This document shows positions 28,581 through 41,371 of a stretch of 64,000 nucleotides of DNA, in pieces. This stretch comes from Alteromonas sp. KC3 (GTDB taxonomy: Bacteria; Pseudomonadota; Gammaproteobacteria; Enterobacterales; Alteromonadaceae): the NCBI RefSeq assembly GCF_016756315.1, contig NZ_AP024235.1, positions 248,001 through 312,000 of the forward strand, in the 5' to 3' direction. The notes beneath the pieces were generated by a model. The model was given only the letters and a program-made list of their open reading frames with translations. It ran no database searches and was not told where the DNA came from. The position numbers were made by a program, and so were the translations under genes. Position 1 is the first letter of the stretch, and every line of letters begins with the position of its first letter.

Positions 28581-30015
28581 ATCTGTTGAGCGTCATTTAT
28601 TATCTGACTCAGGGCTAGATATCACTAAGCTTGAGCAAGCACTAGCGACAATTCATCGCCACGATACCGATTATGCCGATTTATATTTTCAGTCAAGCCA
28701 GCACGAAAGCTGGGTATTGGAAGACGGTATTATTAAAGAAGGTAGCTACAACATAGAGCGCGGTGTAGGCGTTCGAGCAATCAGTGGTGAAAAAACCGGG
28801 TTTGCTTATTCAGATGAAATCAGCGAAGACGCATTAGGTAAAGCGTGTAAAGCAGCGAGAGGTATTGCTCCAAGCGGTGGAACTCAGCGCGTAGCGGCAC
28901 TAGGTCAAAAGCCCAGTGAAGCGCGTTATAGTGAAAATAACCCAATTCTTGCCATGCAAGACGCTGAAAAAATTTCGCTGCTTAAAGCTGTAGATGCTTA
29001 CATTCGACAAAAAGAACCTTCGGCCAACCAAGTGGTAGTGAGCTTAAGTGGTGTTTACGAAGAAATTTTAGTAGCAGGTAGCGACGGTACCTTGGCAACG
29101 GACATTCGCCCGCTTGTGCGTTTGAACTGTTCAGTACTGCTAGAGCAAGGTGAACGACGTGAACGCGGTTCTGCAGGTGCAGGCGGCCGTTATGCATACT
29201 CTTTTTTCACCCGTGACGAAGAGGGTAAACCGTTTTATGAAGGTTTAGCAGATGATGCGCTTCATATGGCGCGGGTTAACATGCAAGCGGTAGCATCACC
29301 AGCAGGTGCTATGCCTGTTGTGCTTGGAAACGGTTGGCCGGGCGTATTACTACACGAAGCAGTAGGACATGGCTTAGAAGGCGATTTTAACCGTAAAGGT
29401 GCCTCGACATTCTCAGGGCGTATCGGTCAACGTGTTGCCGCAAAAGGGGTAACGGTTGTTGATGACGGTACGTTACATGACAGACGTGGCTCTCTCTCGG
29501 TAGACGATGAAGGCACACCCACAGCGCACAATGTGCTTATTGAAGACGGTATCCTTAAAGGCTATATGCAAGATAAGCACAACGCCAAGTTGATGGGGGT
29601 AGCGCCAACAGGAAATGGTCGTCGGGAGTCATATGCACACTTACCCATGCCGCGAATGACCAATACGTATATGTTAGATGGGCAATACGACCCACAAGAA
29701 ATTATAGCGTCTATCGACAAAGGCATTTACGCGCCTAATTTCGCAGGTGGACAGGTTGATATCACTTCTGGCAAATTTGTGTTTTCAAGTGCAGAAGCGT
29801 ATTTGATTGAAAACGGGAAGATTACCGCACCAGTGAAAGGGGCAACCCTTATCGGTAATGGTCCTGAAGTAATGCAGAAAATATCGATGATCGGAAACGA
29901 TACTGCCCTAGATAAAGGGGTAGGTGTTTGTGGCAAAGATGGTCAGAGCGTGCCAGTTGGCGTTGGTCAGCCCACATTAAAAATCGACGAACTGACCGTA
30001 GGTGGTACTGCTTAA
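28573..30015 (+). CDS. tldD: Metalloprotease subunit TldD
   Basis: 480 residues from TTG 28573, chosen because AGGAG stands five bases upstream and the protein then begins like E. coli Tld[43 protein letters not shown] is strongly conserved. The zinc motif is [14 protein letters not shown] (HExxxH). TldD pairs with TldE/PmbA to cleave peptides such as the microcin B17 precursor and CcdA. The partner gene pmbA lies 5 kb downstream beyond an inserted module. The last four bases overlap the convergent sugar-binding-protein gene. Confidence 0.97.
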   Translation: MSKSVERHLLSDSGLDITKLEQALATIHRHDTDYADLYFQSSQHESWVLEDGIIKEGSYNIERGVGVRAISGEKTGFAYSDEISEDALGKACKAARGIAPSGGTQRVAALGQKPSEARYSENNPILAMQDAEKISLLKAVDAYIRQKEPSANQVVVSLSGVYEEILVAGSDGTLATDIRPLVRLNCSVLLEQGERRERGSAGAGGRYAYSFFTRDEEGKPFYEGLADDALHMARVNMQAVASPAGAMPVVLGNGWPGVLLHEAVGHGLEGDFNRKGASTFSGRIGQRVAAKGVTVVDDGTLHDRRGSLSVDDEGTPTAHNVLIEDGILKGYMQDKHNAKLMGVAPTGNGRRESYAHLPMPRMTNTYMLDGQYDPQEIIASIDKGIYAPNFAGGQVDITSGKFVFSSAEAYLIENGKITAPVKGATLIGNGPEVMQKISMIGNDTALDKGVGVCGKDGQSVPVGVGQPTLKIDELTVGGTA

Positions 30016-31325
30016 TCAGAACCTTTTGCCTTGTTCAGTGAATCAAGCGCCCCTGATGGTACAACACTGTCAGGGGCTTTTTTTATGTGCATTTGAGCGC
30101 GCATTGCTTCTAATTTGGCAATGAGTAAATCAACAGAAAGCTCTTGTTTAATAAACGCTACAAAGAGCGCTGCTGCGCCGTTACTGAATGCGTCACTTGC
30201 CTCTCTGTCGAAATACTGAACCAACCCATCTGCGTTTTTAAGATGCGTCTTACCAATGTCGAGGAGAAAACGGGGCTCTGCGTCATAGTCTAAGTGAGTC
30301 GCTATTTTCCCCACATAATCAGCCAACATCGTTTGCGCTTCTAACGTCGCAAGAAACACCATAAATTTACGGGCAGCAGGTTTACTAGCACCGGTGGTTG
30401 TAAGTACCGCTACGTCAGTAGGTGCGCTCTCATAACGGGGAAGCCCTGGATCAATTGTAGGAAAGGGAAAAAAGCCTACATCGTTGCGAATAGTCTCGGG
30501 AACGTGCGCAAGAAAGAAATTACCGTTTAACATCATTGCAATTCGCTCTCTATAGAAAAACGGTAATATTTCAGACCACGTCATTTCAGCGTGTGCGCTA
30601 TCAAACGCCTTGTGCTCAATAAGCTGCTGCCAGTGAACAAATACATCTCTTACTTCGGGTGTGGTAAATGATAGCTCACCTCTAACGAGTGCTAAGTACT
30701 TCTCTCGTCCAAGCAGTCGCAAAGACAAATAATCGAACCAGCCTAATGTTGACCACGATGAGCCACCACTAAAATTAAGAGGCGTTATGTGTTTTTCATC
30801 AAGCGTGTTAACAAGCGCAATAAATGTTGGCCAATCATTAGGAACTGTTAGACCAAGCCTGTTAAAAAGTGACTTGCGGTAATAAAAGCCCCATTGGTAG
30901 TAAGCCATAGGAATCGCATAAGGCATGCTCTCTTTACTTACCAGCTCTTTTATCGGTGCTGAAAAGCGTGCATCCAAGTTATGCTCTAACCATAACGACG
31001 CAAGTGGTGTAATTTTCTTACTGTCTATTAAGCTGTGAAGTTGCGTGCCACCGTAGGCAAGCAGTACGTCAATTTCTAACCCTTCGCCCTTGAGATAATT
31101 AAGTATGCGAAGTTTGTGAGACTCTAGAGACTGGGAAGATACTCGCACTTTAATTCGAGGGTGCTGTGCTTCAAAGCGCTGCGCGAGCAGGTGATAAACC
31201 TCTTGTTGCTTGGCAGAGGAGGGGTTTACGGCAAAGGTAATGACCTCTTGATTGGCTATACTCGGTGCGCAGTAAACAAAAGTGAGTAAGAGAAATAATC
31301 CTGCTTTTCTCATGTGCTTGCGCAC
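30012..31325 (-). CDS. Orphan extracellular sugar-binding protein (family 1 type)
   Basis: 437 residues. A signal peptide ([20 protein letters not shown]) is followed by a two-lobe periplasmic binding fold: [84 protein letters not shown] and [13 protein letters not shown]. These are hallmarks of MalE/UgpB-like ABC sugar-binding proteins. No ABC permease or ATPase gene is nearby. Instead, the two genes upstream on the same strand are a small SpoIIAA-like protein and a hybrid histidine kinase. A sensing role, presenting ligand to the kinase, is therefore an attractive inference. Its 3' end contains the tldD terminator on the other strand. Confidence 0.85.
   Translation of the reverse strand: MRKHMRKAGLFLLLTFVYCAPSIANQEVITFAVNPSSAKQQEVYHLLAQRFEAQHPRIKVRVSSQSLESHKLRILNYLKGEGLEIDVLLAYGGTQLHSLIDSKKITPLASLWLEHNLDARFSAPIKELVSKESMPYAIPMAYYQWGFYYRKSLFNRLGLTVPNDWPTFIALVNTLDEKHITPLNFSGGSSWSTLGWFDYLSLRLLGREKYLALVRGELSFTTPEVRDVFVHWQQLIEHKAFDSAHAEMTWSEILPFFYRERIAMMLNGNFFLAHVPETIRNDVGFFPFPTIDPGLPRYESAPTDVAVLTTTGASKPAARKFMVFLATLEAQTMLADYVGKIATHLDYDAEPRFLLDIGKTHLKNADGLVQYFDREASDAFSNGAAALFVAFIKQELSVDLLIAKLEAMRAQMHIKKAPDSVVPSGALDSLNKAKGSD
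30049..30084 (+). terminator. Rho-independent terminator of tldD, inside the opposite coding sequence
   Basis: Stem GCCCCTGA / TCAGGGGC with a long loop and seven T, 34 bases after the tldD stop. It lies within the last codons of the convergent binding-protein gene. Confidence 0.8.
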
Positions 31326-31363
31326 AAAAGATAAAATGAACAGTATAGTAAGGCTCTGCGTAT

Positions 31364-31795
31364 TTAAGACGATTTGAAGCCTCGCTCTGCCAGCCAGACA
31401 ATAGCGTCATCTTCATCACAAAACACACCAAGCTCAACACCAGCCCGCTGGTATATGCGGCTAAATTGCGCCTCAACCATAGACTGTATAGTGGTTTCGC
31501 CAATGACGAGCGCGCCAAGTGCCATGCCTTTACTCACGCGCCATTCTATTGATTTTTGCAGTTCCAGCTCGCCGCCTTTGGTAAGTAGGGCTGAGCCATG
31601 TAGAAACCCTAAAAATGCCCACCGCTCACCGCCAAACTGGTTGATAACATCCATCATATCCCGCCCATAACGAGCAATAGCCTCGGTATCTGCTATGCCT
31701 TCAGCTGATACGCCTACAATGTTTCCCAACGCAGCAATATGATATTGACCATATTTACTTTTGAGTTTGGCGTTTGGGTTTGAGAATATCTTCAT
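31364..31795 (-). CDS. Small protein, possibly SpoIIAA/STAS-like
   Basis: 143 residues from ATG 31795, where AGCGAGAG lies just upstream; an in-frame start at 31828 would add 11 residues. There is no signal peptide or membrane segment. Alternating strands and helices (YHIAALGNIVGVSAEGI, GGERWAFLGFLHGSALLT, GMALGALVIGETTI) and the ending GVFCDEDDAIVWLAERGF resemble SpoIIAA-like/SEC14-type small domains, whose C-terminus often reads DEEEAxxWL. This family call is tentative. It lies between a hybrid histidine kinase and an orphan sugar-binding protein, all on one strand, so it could be a cytoplasmic output or partner of that pair. Confidence 0.6.
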   Translation of the reverse strand: MKIFSNPNAKLKSKYGQYHIAALGNIVGVSAEGIADTEAIARYGRDMMDVINQFGGERWAFLGFLHGSALLTKGGELELQKSIEWRVSKGMALGALVIGETTIQSMVEAQFSRIYQRAGVELGVFCDEDDAIVWLAERGFKSS

Positions 31796-31913
31796 AATGC
31801 TCTCGCTTAAACCGCGACTACTTAACACTGGTTTTTGCGCTAAAGCGTGCTGATAATGCTCGTTTCAACGTAATACCGTACATTGGGCTTACTCTCATTG
31901 TAATGCCAAACGC

Positions 31914-34202
31914 TCACTTAGCAAGTTCACTTAATACAAGGTGTAAATACTTTAAGTTAATGGGCTTGCCGATATGCCCTGTAAAGCCAAGTTTAGTATA
32001 GTATTCGACTTCTTCTTTCATGACGTTGGCAGTGAGTGCCCAAATAGGCACGTTGGGGTTAATCTCTTTTATCAACGAAAATGCTTCAATACCATCCATT
32101 ACGGGCATTTGAATATCCATGAGAACTGCGTCAAACGAGTACTTTTTAAAGGCTTCGACAGCGATTTCGCCATTTTTCGCAAAAATTAATTTTGCGTTTG
32201 TTTCTTCCAGCATAGAGGCGATGATGGTTTGATTTATATCGTTGTCCTCTGCAACCAAAATTCGTTTACCAGACAGGTCTAACGTTTCATCGTGCACGGG
32301 GTGCTGTAGGCTTTCACTTAGCGAAACTTGTTCAAGGGGCAAGCTGACAGTAACAGTAGTGCCTTTGTTTTCAATACTATTTACTTCAATAGTGCCGTCC
32401 ATTAGGGCAATTAAGCTTACGGTTATGGCCATGCCAAGGCCTGTACCGCCGTATTTTCTTGTCGTTGAAGTATCAGCTTGCGTAAAGCGGTCAAATATCC
32501 GCTGCTGAGCTTCTGTGCTCATGCCAATGCCTGAGTCGGAAACAGCCATAACAACGACCGTTTTTTCGTCTACATGAAACATATCAAGCGCTATTCTAAC
32601 ACCACCTGTTTCAGTGAACTTAACAGCATTTGATGCTAGGTTGAGCAAAATTTGGCGTACACGTACATAGTCACCTTGCCAACCATCCTTGAAATCTGCG
32701 TTTATATCAACGCTAAGGCTGATGCCTTTTTTGTCAACATTAAGGCTTAAGTCTGACACCACATTGTCAACAACTTCACGCATTGAAAAAGGGCGACTTT
32801 CTAAGGTGAGTTTGTTGGCTTCAATTTTTGAAAAGTCGAGAATATCGTTGATGATGACTAGTAAGGCGTCTGCTGAATAGGTGGCTTTGTACACTAATTC
32901 GCGAGATGCTTGGGGCAAGTCACTCTTTTCTAGAATCTGTAGTATGCCTAGTACGCCATTCATTGGTGTGCGAATTTCGTGACTCATGTTAGACAAAAAC
33001 TCTGATTTGGCTTTGTTGGCTTGATCTGCATCCACTCTGGCCTTCTGTAACGCCGTATTCGACATCCTCAGCGATTTGAATTGCTCAGCGATAGTGTCTG
33101 TCATCATATCAATGTGTGTTGCCAAGTTTTGTATGACATCAGTACCAACCTTTCCCGCTTTTACGCTGAAATCCCCGTTATCTATGGCATTTACTACGCT
33201 GTTGAGATGATTGAGAGGGCGCACCACCTGCATATTAAGCACTAATGCGGTAATGGCCACAAAGAACAGGAGAATGGCGATAGATACGGCGGTTGCCGTG
33301 ACTAATGCAAAGTCTCCGTCAGCACCCGATAGCGAATAAAGGCTGACGGCATACCATTCTACTTGCTCAATATATTTAAAGGCTGCCAAGTATTCATGGC
33401 CATTAACGGTGAGAGTGAAAAGGTGAGTGCGCGTATCTTTATTTTTCGCGAAGTGCTTGAGCGAGTCGATTACCTCATTTGAAAATACGCCAGACCAGTT
33501 TTCATTGGCAAATTGATTGACTGGGTCTTCACCGTTGTGAGAAGCGCTGACTCTTACAATATTTCTGTCATCGACTATCAGGTTTGTTGTGGTTTGCTCT
33601 TGCTGTGAAAGCAGGTAATCATAAACGTCGGCAGCTTTGGCATAAGTACCGACCAGCCCAAGTAACGTCTCATCTTCTCTAACTACATAGTCTAAAAATA
33701 CGCCGTTCACTTGCGTTTTCGCTTCAAAGCTAGAGTCGATAATGAAGTTTTTGCCAGAATCTATAATGGGGCGGTACCATATTTCGTCTTCTGGAAGTAG
33801 TTGATCAGCAATATAATGTCCATCTTGTTGGTTAAACGAGAAACCACTACTGAAGTCGTCAGACACTAAGAACCAACCAAAGCAATCTACAAGACGGCAT
33901 ACCACTCTGAGCTCATTTATAGCCTGCTCACTCAACGCCTCATCATTCGCATTTCGCATCCATTGCTGATACACCCCTTTTTCCAAACCAATTTCAATGA
34001 GCTTTTGGTCTCTATCAAAATACGACAAGGTGCGCTCACTAATTATTTGTACCTGCTGACTCAGGTTCTGTTCTGAGAGGTTCAATCGAGTTGTGTAAAC
34101 GTAGTCACTGGCAAAGTAATAGGCAATGACATAGACCGTAGTGAAAATGACAAAAATCAGTGAAACAATTCGGGCTGTAAGCGAATTGGAAGGCGGCAGC
34201 AA
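31914..34202 (-). CDS. Hybrid sensor histidine kinase with periplasmic Cache-like sensor
   Basis: 762 residues. TM1 at about 12-32, a roughly 260-residue periplasmic sensor (dCache-like, with WYRPIIDSGKNFIIDSSFEA and LLGLVGTYAKAADVYDYLL), TM2 at about 297-323, HAMP at 325-375, and HisKA with His408 in NMSHEIRTPMNG. The HATPase boxes are NLASNAVKFTE, DSGIGMS and KYGGTGLGMAI, and the C-terminal receiver is ILVAEDNDINQT with VLMDIQMPVMDG. No HPt domain or output regulator is encoded nearby, so the phosphate must pass to an unlinked protein. It may sense through the sugar-binding protein encoded downstream. Confidence 0.93.
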   Translation of the reverse strand: MLPPSNSLTARIVSLIFVIFTTVYVIAYYFASDYVYTTRLNLSEQNLSQQVQIISERTLSYFDRDQKLIEIGLEKGVYQQWMRNANDEALSEQAINELRVVCRLVDCFGWFLVSDDFSSGFSFNQQDGHYIADQLLPEDEIWYRPIIDSGKNFIIDSSFEAKTQVNGVFLDYVVREDETLLGLVGTYAKAADVYDYLLSQQEQTTTNLIVDDRNIVRVSASHNGEDPVNQFANENWSGVFSNEVIDSLKHFAKNKDTRTHLFTLTVNGHEYLAAFKYIEQVEWYAVSLYSLSGADGDFALVTATAVSIAILLFFVAITALVLNMQVVRPLNHLNSVVNAIDNGDFSVKAGKVGTDVIQNLATHIDMMTDTIAEQFKSLRMSNTALQKARVDADQANKAKSEFLSNMSHEIRTPMNGVLGILQILEKSDLPQASRELVYKATYSADALLVIINDILDFSKIEANKLTLESRPFSMREVVDNVVSDLSLNVDKKGISLSVDINADFKDGWQGDYVRVRQILLNLASNAVKFTETGGVRIALDMFHVDEKTVVVMAVSDSGIGMSTEAQQRIFDRFTQADTSTTRKYGGTGLGMAITVSLIALMDGTIEVNSIENKGTTVTVSLPLEQVSLSESLQHPVHDETLDLSGKRILVAEDNDINQTIIASMLEETNAKLIFAKNGEIAVEAFKKYSFDAVLMDIQMPVMDGIEAFSLIKEINPNVPIWALTANVMKEEVEYYTKLGFTGHIGKPINLKYLHLVLSELAK

Positions 34203-34323
34203 CTACGTATTCCTTAAAGTACGTCTCTTTATTTTAAGCGTAGCAGTAATCTGCAAATGTGCGGGGTGCAACCGAAAAAAATTTAAATTCTTGTGGCTAT
34301 AGACAAGGTTCAGTTTAAGAGAA

Positions 34324-34354
34324 ACGGCATACGCTGCAGAATGGCGCATGCCGT
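34324..34354 (-). terminator. Hairpin after darP (probable terminator)
   Basis: Outer stem ACGGCAT / ATGCCGT and inner CGC / GCG, nine bases beyond the darP stop on the minus strand, followed by a weak T-rich tail (TTTCTCTT). Confidence 0.5.
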
Positions 34355-34362
34355 CTTGATAA

Positions 34363-34920
34363 TTACTCTTCGTGTATTACGTCTTTTAGGTACTGAAATA
34401 ATTCTCTAAACGCTTTTGGCGGCGCATTTTTTTCACGCTCTTTTTTAATCTGGCGGTGAAATTGACGCAACTTTTGCCTATCTAGCTCAGGGTGAGCTTC
34501 CATCAGTTTCTGAATTGCTGGGTCGCCTTGTTCGATAACCGCTTCTCGCGCTTTTTCTAGCGCGTGAAATGCCGCGTTAGCCGCTTGATGCTGATGGGTT
34601 ATTTTCGCAAGAGCTTCTTCAATTGGCGCGGTATCGCGCTGGCGAAGTACTTTACCGATGAACTGCAATTGTCTGCGGTAGCCATCTTTTTTCTTGTTAA
34701 CCTTGCGCGCAATAGCAACCGCATCAGCTAATTCCTCATCCATGGGAATGGTTGCGATGTGCGCATCGGTTAGGTTTACTAGGGTTTCACCTAGCTTGTG
34801 CAGTTCTTTAGCCTGACGTTTTAACTCTGATTTACTGACAAAGTCTTCTTCCTCGAACTCATCTGCTTGCGCATCTTCGAAGTAAGGATCTTCAGGCGAA
34901 TTGTATTTCTGATCACTCAT
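34363..34920 (-). CDS. darP: Ribosome maturation factor DarP (YjgA)
   Basis: 185 residues, nearly all alpha-helical and highly charged. It shows the YjgA family's SKSELKRQAKELHKLGETLVNL, DEELADAVAIARKVNKKKDGYRRQLQFIGKVLR and LRQFHRQIKKEREKNAPPKAFRELFQYLKDV. DarP helps fold the peptidyl-transferase centre of the 50S subunit. It is divergent from pmbA with a 72-base gap, an arrangement conserved in many gammaproteobacteria. Confidence 0.95.
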   Translation of the reverse strand: MSDQKYNSPEDPYFEDAQADEFEEEDFVSKSELKRQAKELHKLGETLVNLTDAHIATIPMDEELADAVAIARKVNKKKDGYRRQLQFIGKVLRQRDTAPIEEALAKITHQHQAANAAFHALEKAREAVIEQGDPAIQKLMEAHPELDRQKLRQFHRQIKKEREKNAPPKAFRELFQYLKDVIHEE

Positions 34921-34992
34921 TTCAAACTCATTAGTGTTACACTTTAGCTAAATTGTAACTATCACAGTCGAATTAAGACAGCGAAACTTACT

Positions 34993-36324
34993 ATGCAAAT
35001 TGAGCAGCAGTTAGCCGACATTCAAAATGTCGTAGATGATGTACTGAAATTAGCCCTTTCAAAAGGGGCAACACAAGCCGAAGCCAGTATGTCTAAAGTA
35101 CAAGGCATTGCGGTGTCTTCACGTATGCAAGAGGTTGAAAATGTTGAGTTTACCAATGATGGTGGCTTGGGCATTAGCGTGTATGTGGGTAAGCGGAAGG
35201 GCAGTGCATCAACAGCGGATTTAAGCAAAGCAGCATTAACATTAGCTGTAGAAAAAGCCGTAGATATTGCGCGCTATACCAGTGAAGATCCTTGCACTGG
35301 TTTGGCGGATGCCGAACTTATTGCCACAGAGTTTCCTGATTTAGACCTTTATCACCCTCAGGAATTAGACACGCAAAAGGCCATTGAATTGGCCATTGAG
35401 GCCGAAACGGCGGCAATGAACTACGATCCGCGTATCACGAACTCTGATGGCGCCTCGTATAACGCCAACCTTGGTATGCGAGTTTACGGTAATACCCACG
35501 GTATTAATGCTGGGTATCCAAGTTCACGCTACTCGCTAAGTTGCATGGTCATTGGTTCGCAAGACAACGATATGCAGCGCGACTACGCCTACACCGTTAA
35601 TCGTCAGGCATCTTTGCTCAAATCGGCCGCATTGGTTGGTGAAGAAGCCGCAAAAGCAACGGTAGAGCGTTTAGGGGCAAGAAAAATAAACACGGCTAAC
35701 GTGCCTGTTATTTTACATCGCGATGTTGCCTCAAGTTTGTTTGGGCATTACGTTGGTGCAATAAGTGGTGGTAGCCTCTATCGTCGCTCTAGCTTCTTAT
35801 TAGATAGTTTAGGCAAGCAAATCTTCCCACAATGGCTCAATATTGAAGAGCGCCCGTTTATTAAGTCTGCCCTTGCAAGCTCAAGCTTCGACAACGAAGG
35901 TGTGGCATGCTCTGATATGACTATTGTTGATGCGGGGCAACTTGCTACGTATTTGTACACCACGTATTCGTCGCGAAAACTCAATACTAAATCGAACGGT
36001 CACGCTGGTGGTATCCACAATTGGCTTGTAGGAGACACCGGTCATTCTGATCAAGACCTATTAAGAGAAATGGGTACAGGCCTGCTAGTAACCGAATTGA
36101 TGGGGCAAGGCGTAAATGGGGTAACCGGTGACTATTCACGTGGCGCTGCAGGTTTCTGGGTAGAAAACGGTGTTATTCAATACCCTGTACACGAAGTAAC
36201 AATAGCGGGCAACTTAAAAGACATGTTCAGCGGTATTGTGGCTATTGGTGCGGAAAAAGATGTGCGTGGTAGCGTGCAAACGGGTTCTGTACTCATTAAT
36301 CAGATGAAGATAGCTGGAAGTTAA
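34993..36324 (+). CDS. pmbA: Metalloprotease subunit PmbA (TldE)
   Basis: 443 residues. Family sequences include VENVEFTNDGGLGISVYVGKRKGSASTADLS, ITNSDGASYNANLGMRVYGNTHGI, VPVILHRDVASSLFGHYVGAISGGSLYRRSSFLLD and RGAAGFWVENGVIQYPVHEVTIAGNLKDMF. Like other TldE proteins it lacks the HExxxH motif of TldD and forms the inactive half of the TldD/E heterodimer, which degrades unfolded peptides. Its stop overlaps the convergent araC-type gene by four bases, and no terminator is seen beyond it. Confidence 0.96.
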   Translation: MQIEQQLADIQNVVDDVLKLALSKGATQAEASMSKVQGIAVSSRMQEVENVEFTNDGGLGISVYVGKRKGSASTADLSKAALTLAVEKAVDIARYTSEDPCTGLADAELIATEFPDLDLYHPQELDTQKAIELAIEAETAAMNYDPRITNSDGASYNANLGMRVYGNTHGINAGYPSSRYSLSCMVIGSQDNDMQRDYAYTVNRQASLLKSAALVGEEAAKATVERLGARKINTANVPVILHRDVASSLFGHYVGAISGGSLYRRSSFLLDSLGKQIFPQWLNIEERPFIKSALASSSFDNEGVACSDMTIVDAGQLATYLYTTYSSRKLNTKSNGHAGGIHNWLVGDTGHSDQDLLREMGTGLLVTELMGQGVNGVTGDYSRGAAGFWVENGVIQYPVHEVTIAGNLKDMFSGIVAIGAEKDVRGSVQTGSVLINQMKIAGS

Positions 36325-37187
36325 TCCACCTTTGTTCTGTATTGTGTAGGAGACATGCCAACTGATTTCTTGAAGCGTTTTGAAAACACAAAGACGTTGG
36401 CATAACCCACATAATTCGCAATATAAGACACCGGCCACTGGGTGTTTTTAAGTAAGTTCTTAGCCCTTTGCATGCGCAAAAATATCACGTGCTGCATCGG
36501 GCTTCTGCCATAAGCTTCTACACACAGCCTATGAAGGTGTGGCGCAGAATAATGTGCTTTTTCACTCAGGCTCTCAACGCTCCATTCAAACTGCAATTGT
36601 TTATCAACATTAGCAAAAAGCGCATTCAGTCGGTTAGTGTGTACCTCTTTTTTCCCCAGAGCGTGAGCGCGAGTATTTCTTTCACTGAATATTTCTGTTT
36701 CTATTGTTTTTCTAAGATAGCGCGAAACAATCGCCATTGCCGCTTGCCTGTTGGTTTTATCGCGCTCTAAATACAGCAATTCCATAGCGAAATGTAGGCC
36801 GTCTAAATTGGCATGTTTCACGACCTTTGCTTGTCTTCTTGGCAGTGCTTTCCACATCGCTGAATCTGCCAAATTAAGCCAAATAATATCCCAGCTATCA
36901 CTCACAATACTCACTTCAAAGCTTTGCTTAGCAGGCAATACAATCAACTCTCCCGCGTGTAGTTCGAATATGCCTGATGGAGTTCGAAAAACACCACTGC
37001 CTTTGAGCGAGTAAAAAAGTGTGTGATTGGGCGGCGTAACACGGCCTACTACATAGTCGCCTGATAAATTTGAGCAACCTGCTAGCTCGATGTGCAAATC
37101 GCTAATTTCAGGCGCATTGCTGTTGTCTATGAAGCGCTCTATGCAATATGGGCCTATGTTCACTACATCTGAAAACGAAGGTTGCAT
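36321..37187 (-). CDS. AraC-family transcriptional regulator of the beta-galactosidase locus
   Basis: 288 residues. The N-terminal cupin-like sensing domain includes NHTLFYSLKGSGVFRTPSGIFELHAGELIVLP. The C-terminal double helix-turn-helix includes FEWSVESLSEKAHYSAPHLHRLCVEAYGRSPMQHVIFLRMQRAKNLL and PVSYIANYVGYANVFVFSKRFKKSVGMSPTQYR. It is divergent from lacZ across 105 bases, so it most likely controls lacZ, probably as an activator responding to a galactoside. No clear repeat was recognised in the intergenic region. Confidence 0.9.
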   Translation of the reverse strand: MQPSFSDVVNIGPYCIERFIDNSNAPEISDLHIELAGCSNLSGDYVVGRVTPPNHTLFYSLKGSGVFRTPSGIFELHAGELIVLPAKQSFEVSIVSDSWDIIWLNLADSAMWKALPRRQAKVVKHANLDGLHFAMELLYLERDKTNRQAAMAIVSRYLRKTIETEIFSERNTRAHALGKKEVHTNRLNALFANVDKQLQFEWSVESLSEKAHYSAPHLHRLCVEAYGRSPMQHVIFLRMQRAKNLLKNTQWPVSYIANYVGYANVFVFSKRFKKSVGMSPTQYRTKVD

Positions 37188-37274
37188 AATTGTAAAATGA
37201 TAGTTTTGGATAAATATTTGAAAGAATAGAGCATAAAGGAATCAATAGAATTTAGCTATATTTCACACTATTGA

Positions 37275-40433
<3,159 letters not shown>

Positions 40434-40452
40434 ATACGCGCTGCAACAACGC

Positions 40453-40485
40453 AAAAAAAAGCCGCTACACAGTAGCGGCTTTTCT
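40453..40485. terminator. Bidirectional terminator between lacZ and arcA
   Basis: Nine-base stem AGCCGCTAC / GTAGCGGCT with a three-base loop. There are eight A before it and TTTTCT after it, so it can act on both strands. Confidence 0.9.
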
Positions 40486-40509
40486 ATTTAATCGGAACGT
40501 TGTTGGTAA

Positions 40510-41217
40510 TTAACCGTCAACTTGTCCACAGAAACGGTAACCTTCACCGTGAATAGTAACAATCAACTCTTCATCAGTAGGATCTGACTCGAAGTGCTTA
40601 CGGATACGACGGATAGTTACGTCTACTGTACGGTCATTCGGGCGAAGCTCGCGGCCCGTCATTTCCATAATAAGTTGTTCACGCGTTAAAATCTTGCCTG
40701 GGTTACTTAAGAACAAGTGTAGCGCTCTAAACTCACTACGTGGCAAACGGAACTCTTTACCATTTGGTGAGATTAACGAGCGGCTATCGCCGTCTAGTGT
40801 CCAGCCATTAAAGCTCACGCGGCTTGGTAAATCGTCATCTTCTGAAGAGTTAGTTGTACGAGACAATAGGTTACGTGCACGGATCGTAAGTTCGCGAGGG
40901 TTAAACGGCTTGGTTAAATAGTCGTCAGCACCAATCTCTAGGCCTAAGATACGGTCTACGTCATTGTCGCGGCCCGTTAAGAAAATCAAACCTACATTTT
41001 TGCGGTCACGTACTTCACGTGCCAAAATTAGGCCGTTTTTACCTGGCAAGTTGATGTCCATGATTACCAAATTGATAGCGTGATTTTCGAAGAAATCATG
41101 CATCTGATCACCATTTTCAGCTTCAAATACATTGTACCCTTCCGCTTCAAACAAACTTTTAAGCGTGGTACGGGTGACCACTTCATCTTCTACGATTAAC
41201 ACATTTGGCGTCTGCAT
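40510..41217 (-). CDS. arcA: Two-component response regulator ArcA
   Basis: 235 residues. The receiver starts [27 protein letters not shown], with phospho-acceptor Asp54 in [12 protein letters not shown] and the switch lysine in [12 protein letters not shown]. The winged-helix output domain is OmpR/PhoB type, with [21 protein letters not shown], and ends GEGYRFCG. The sequence agrees closely with E. coli ArcA, which represses aerobic respiration genes under low oxygen. No arcB is nearby; the kinase encoded upstream is of a different architecture. Confidence 0.96.
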   Translation of the reverse strand: MQTPNVLIVEDEVVTRTTLKSLFEAEGYNVFEAENGDQMHDFFENHAINLVIMDINLPGKNGLILAREVRDRKNVGLIFLTGRDNDVDRILGLEIGADDYLTKPFNPRELTIRARNLLSRTTNSSEDDDLPSRVSFNGWTLDGDSRSLISPNGKEFRLPRSEFRALHLFLSNPGKILTREQLIMEMTGRELRPNDRTVDVTIRRIRKHFESDPTDEELIVTIHGEGYRFCGQVDG

Positions 41218-41371
41218 GGTGTTCTACACTCTTTCTAAAATACGATTTAAGCAACTAACTGGTTAAATTCTAATATTCATGTACTTGATTGCAAGCAACT
41301 TGTGAATATTCTTATTGTTAAGGTATTGGGGTTAGCCAATAAATTTCAAGAAAAGTTCATACTTTATACAA

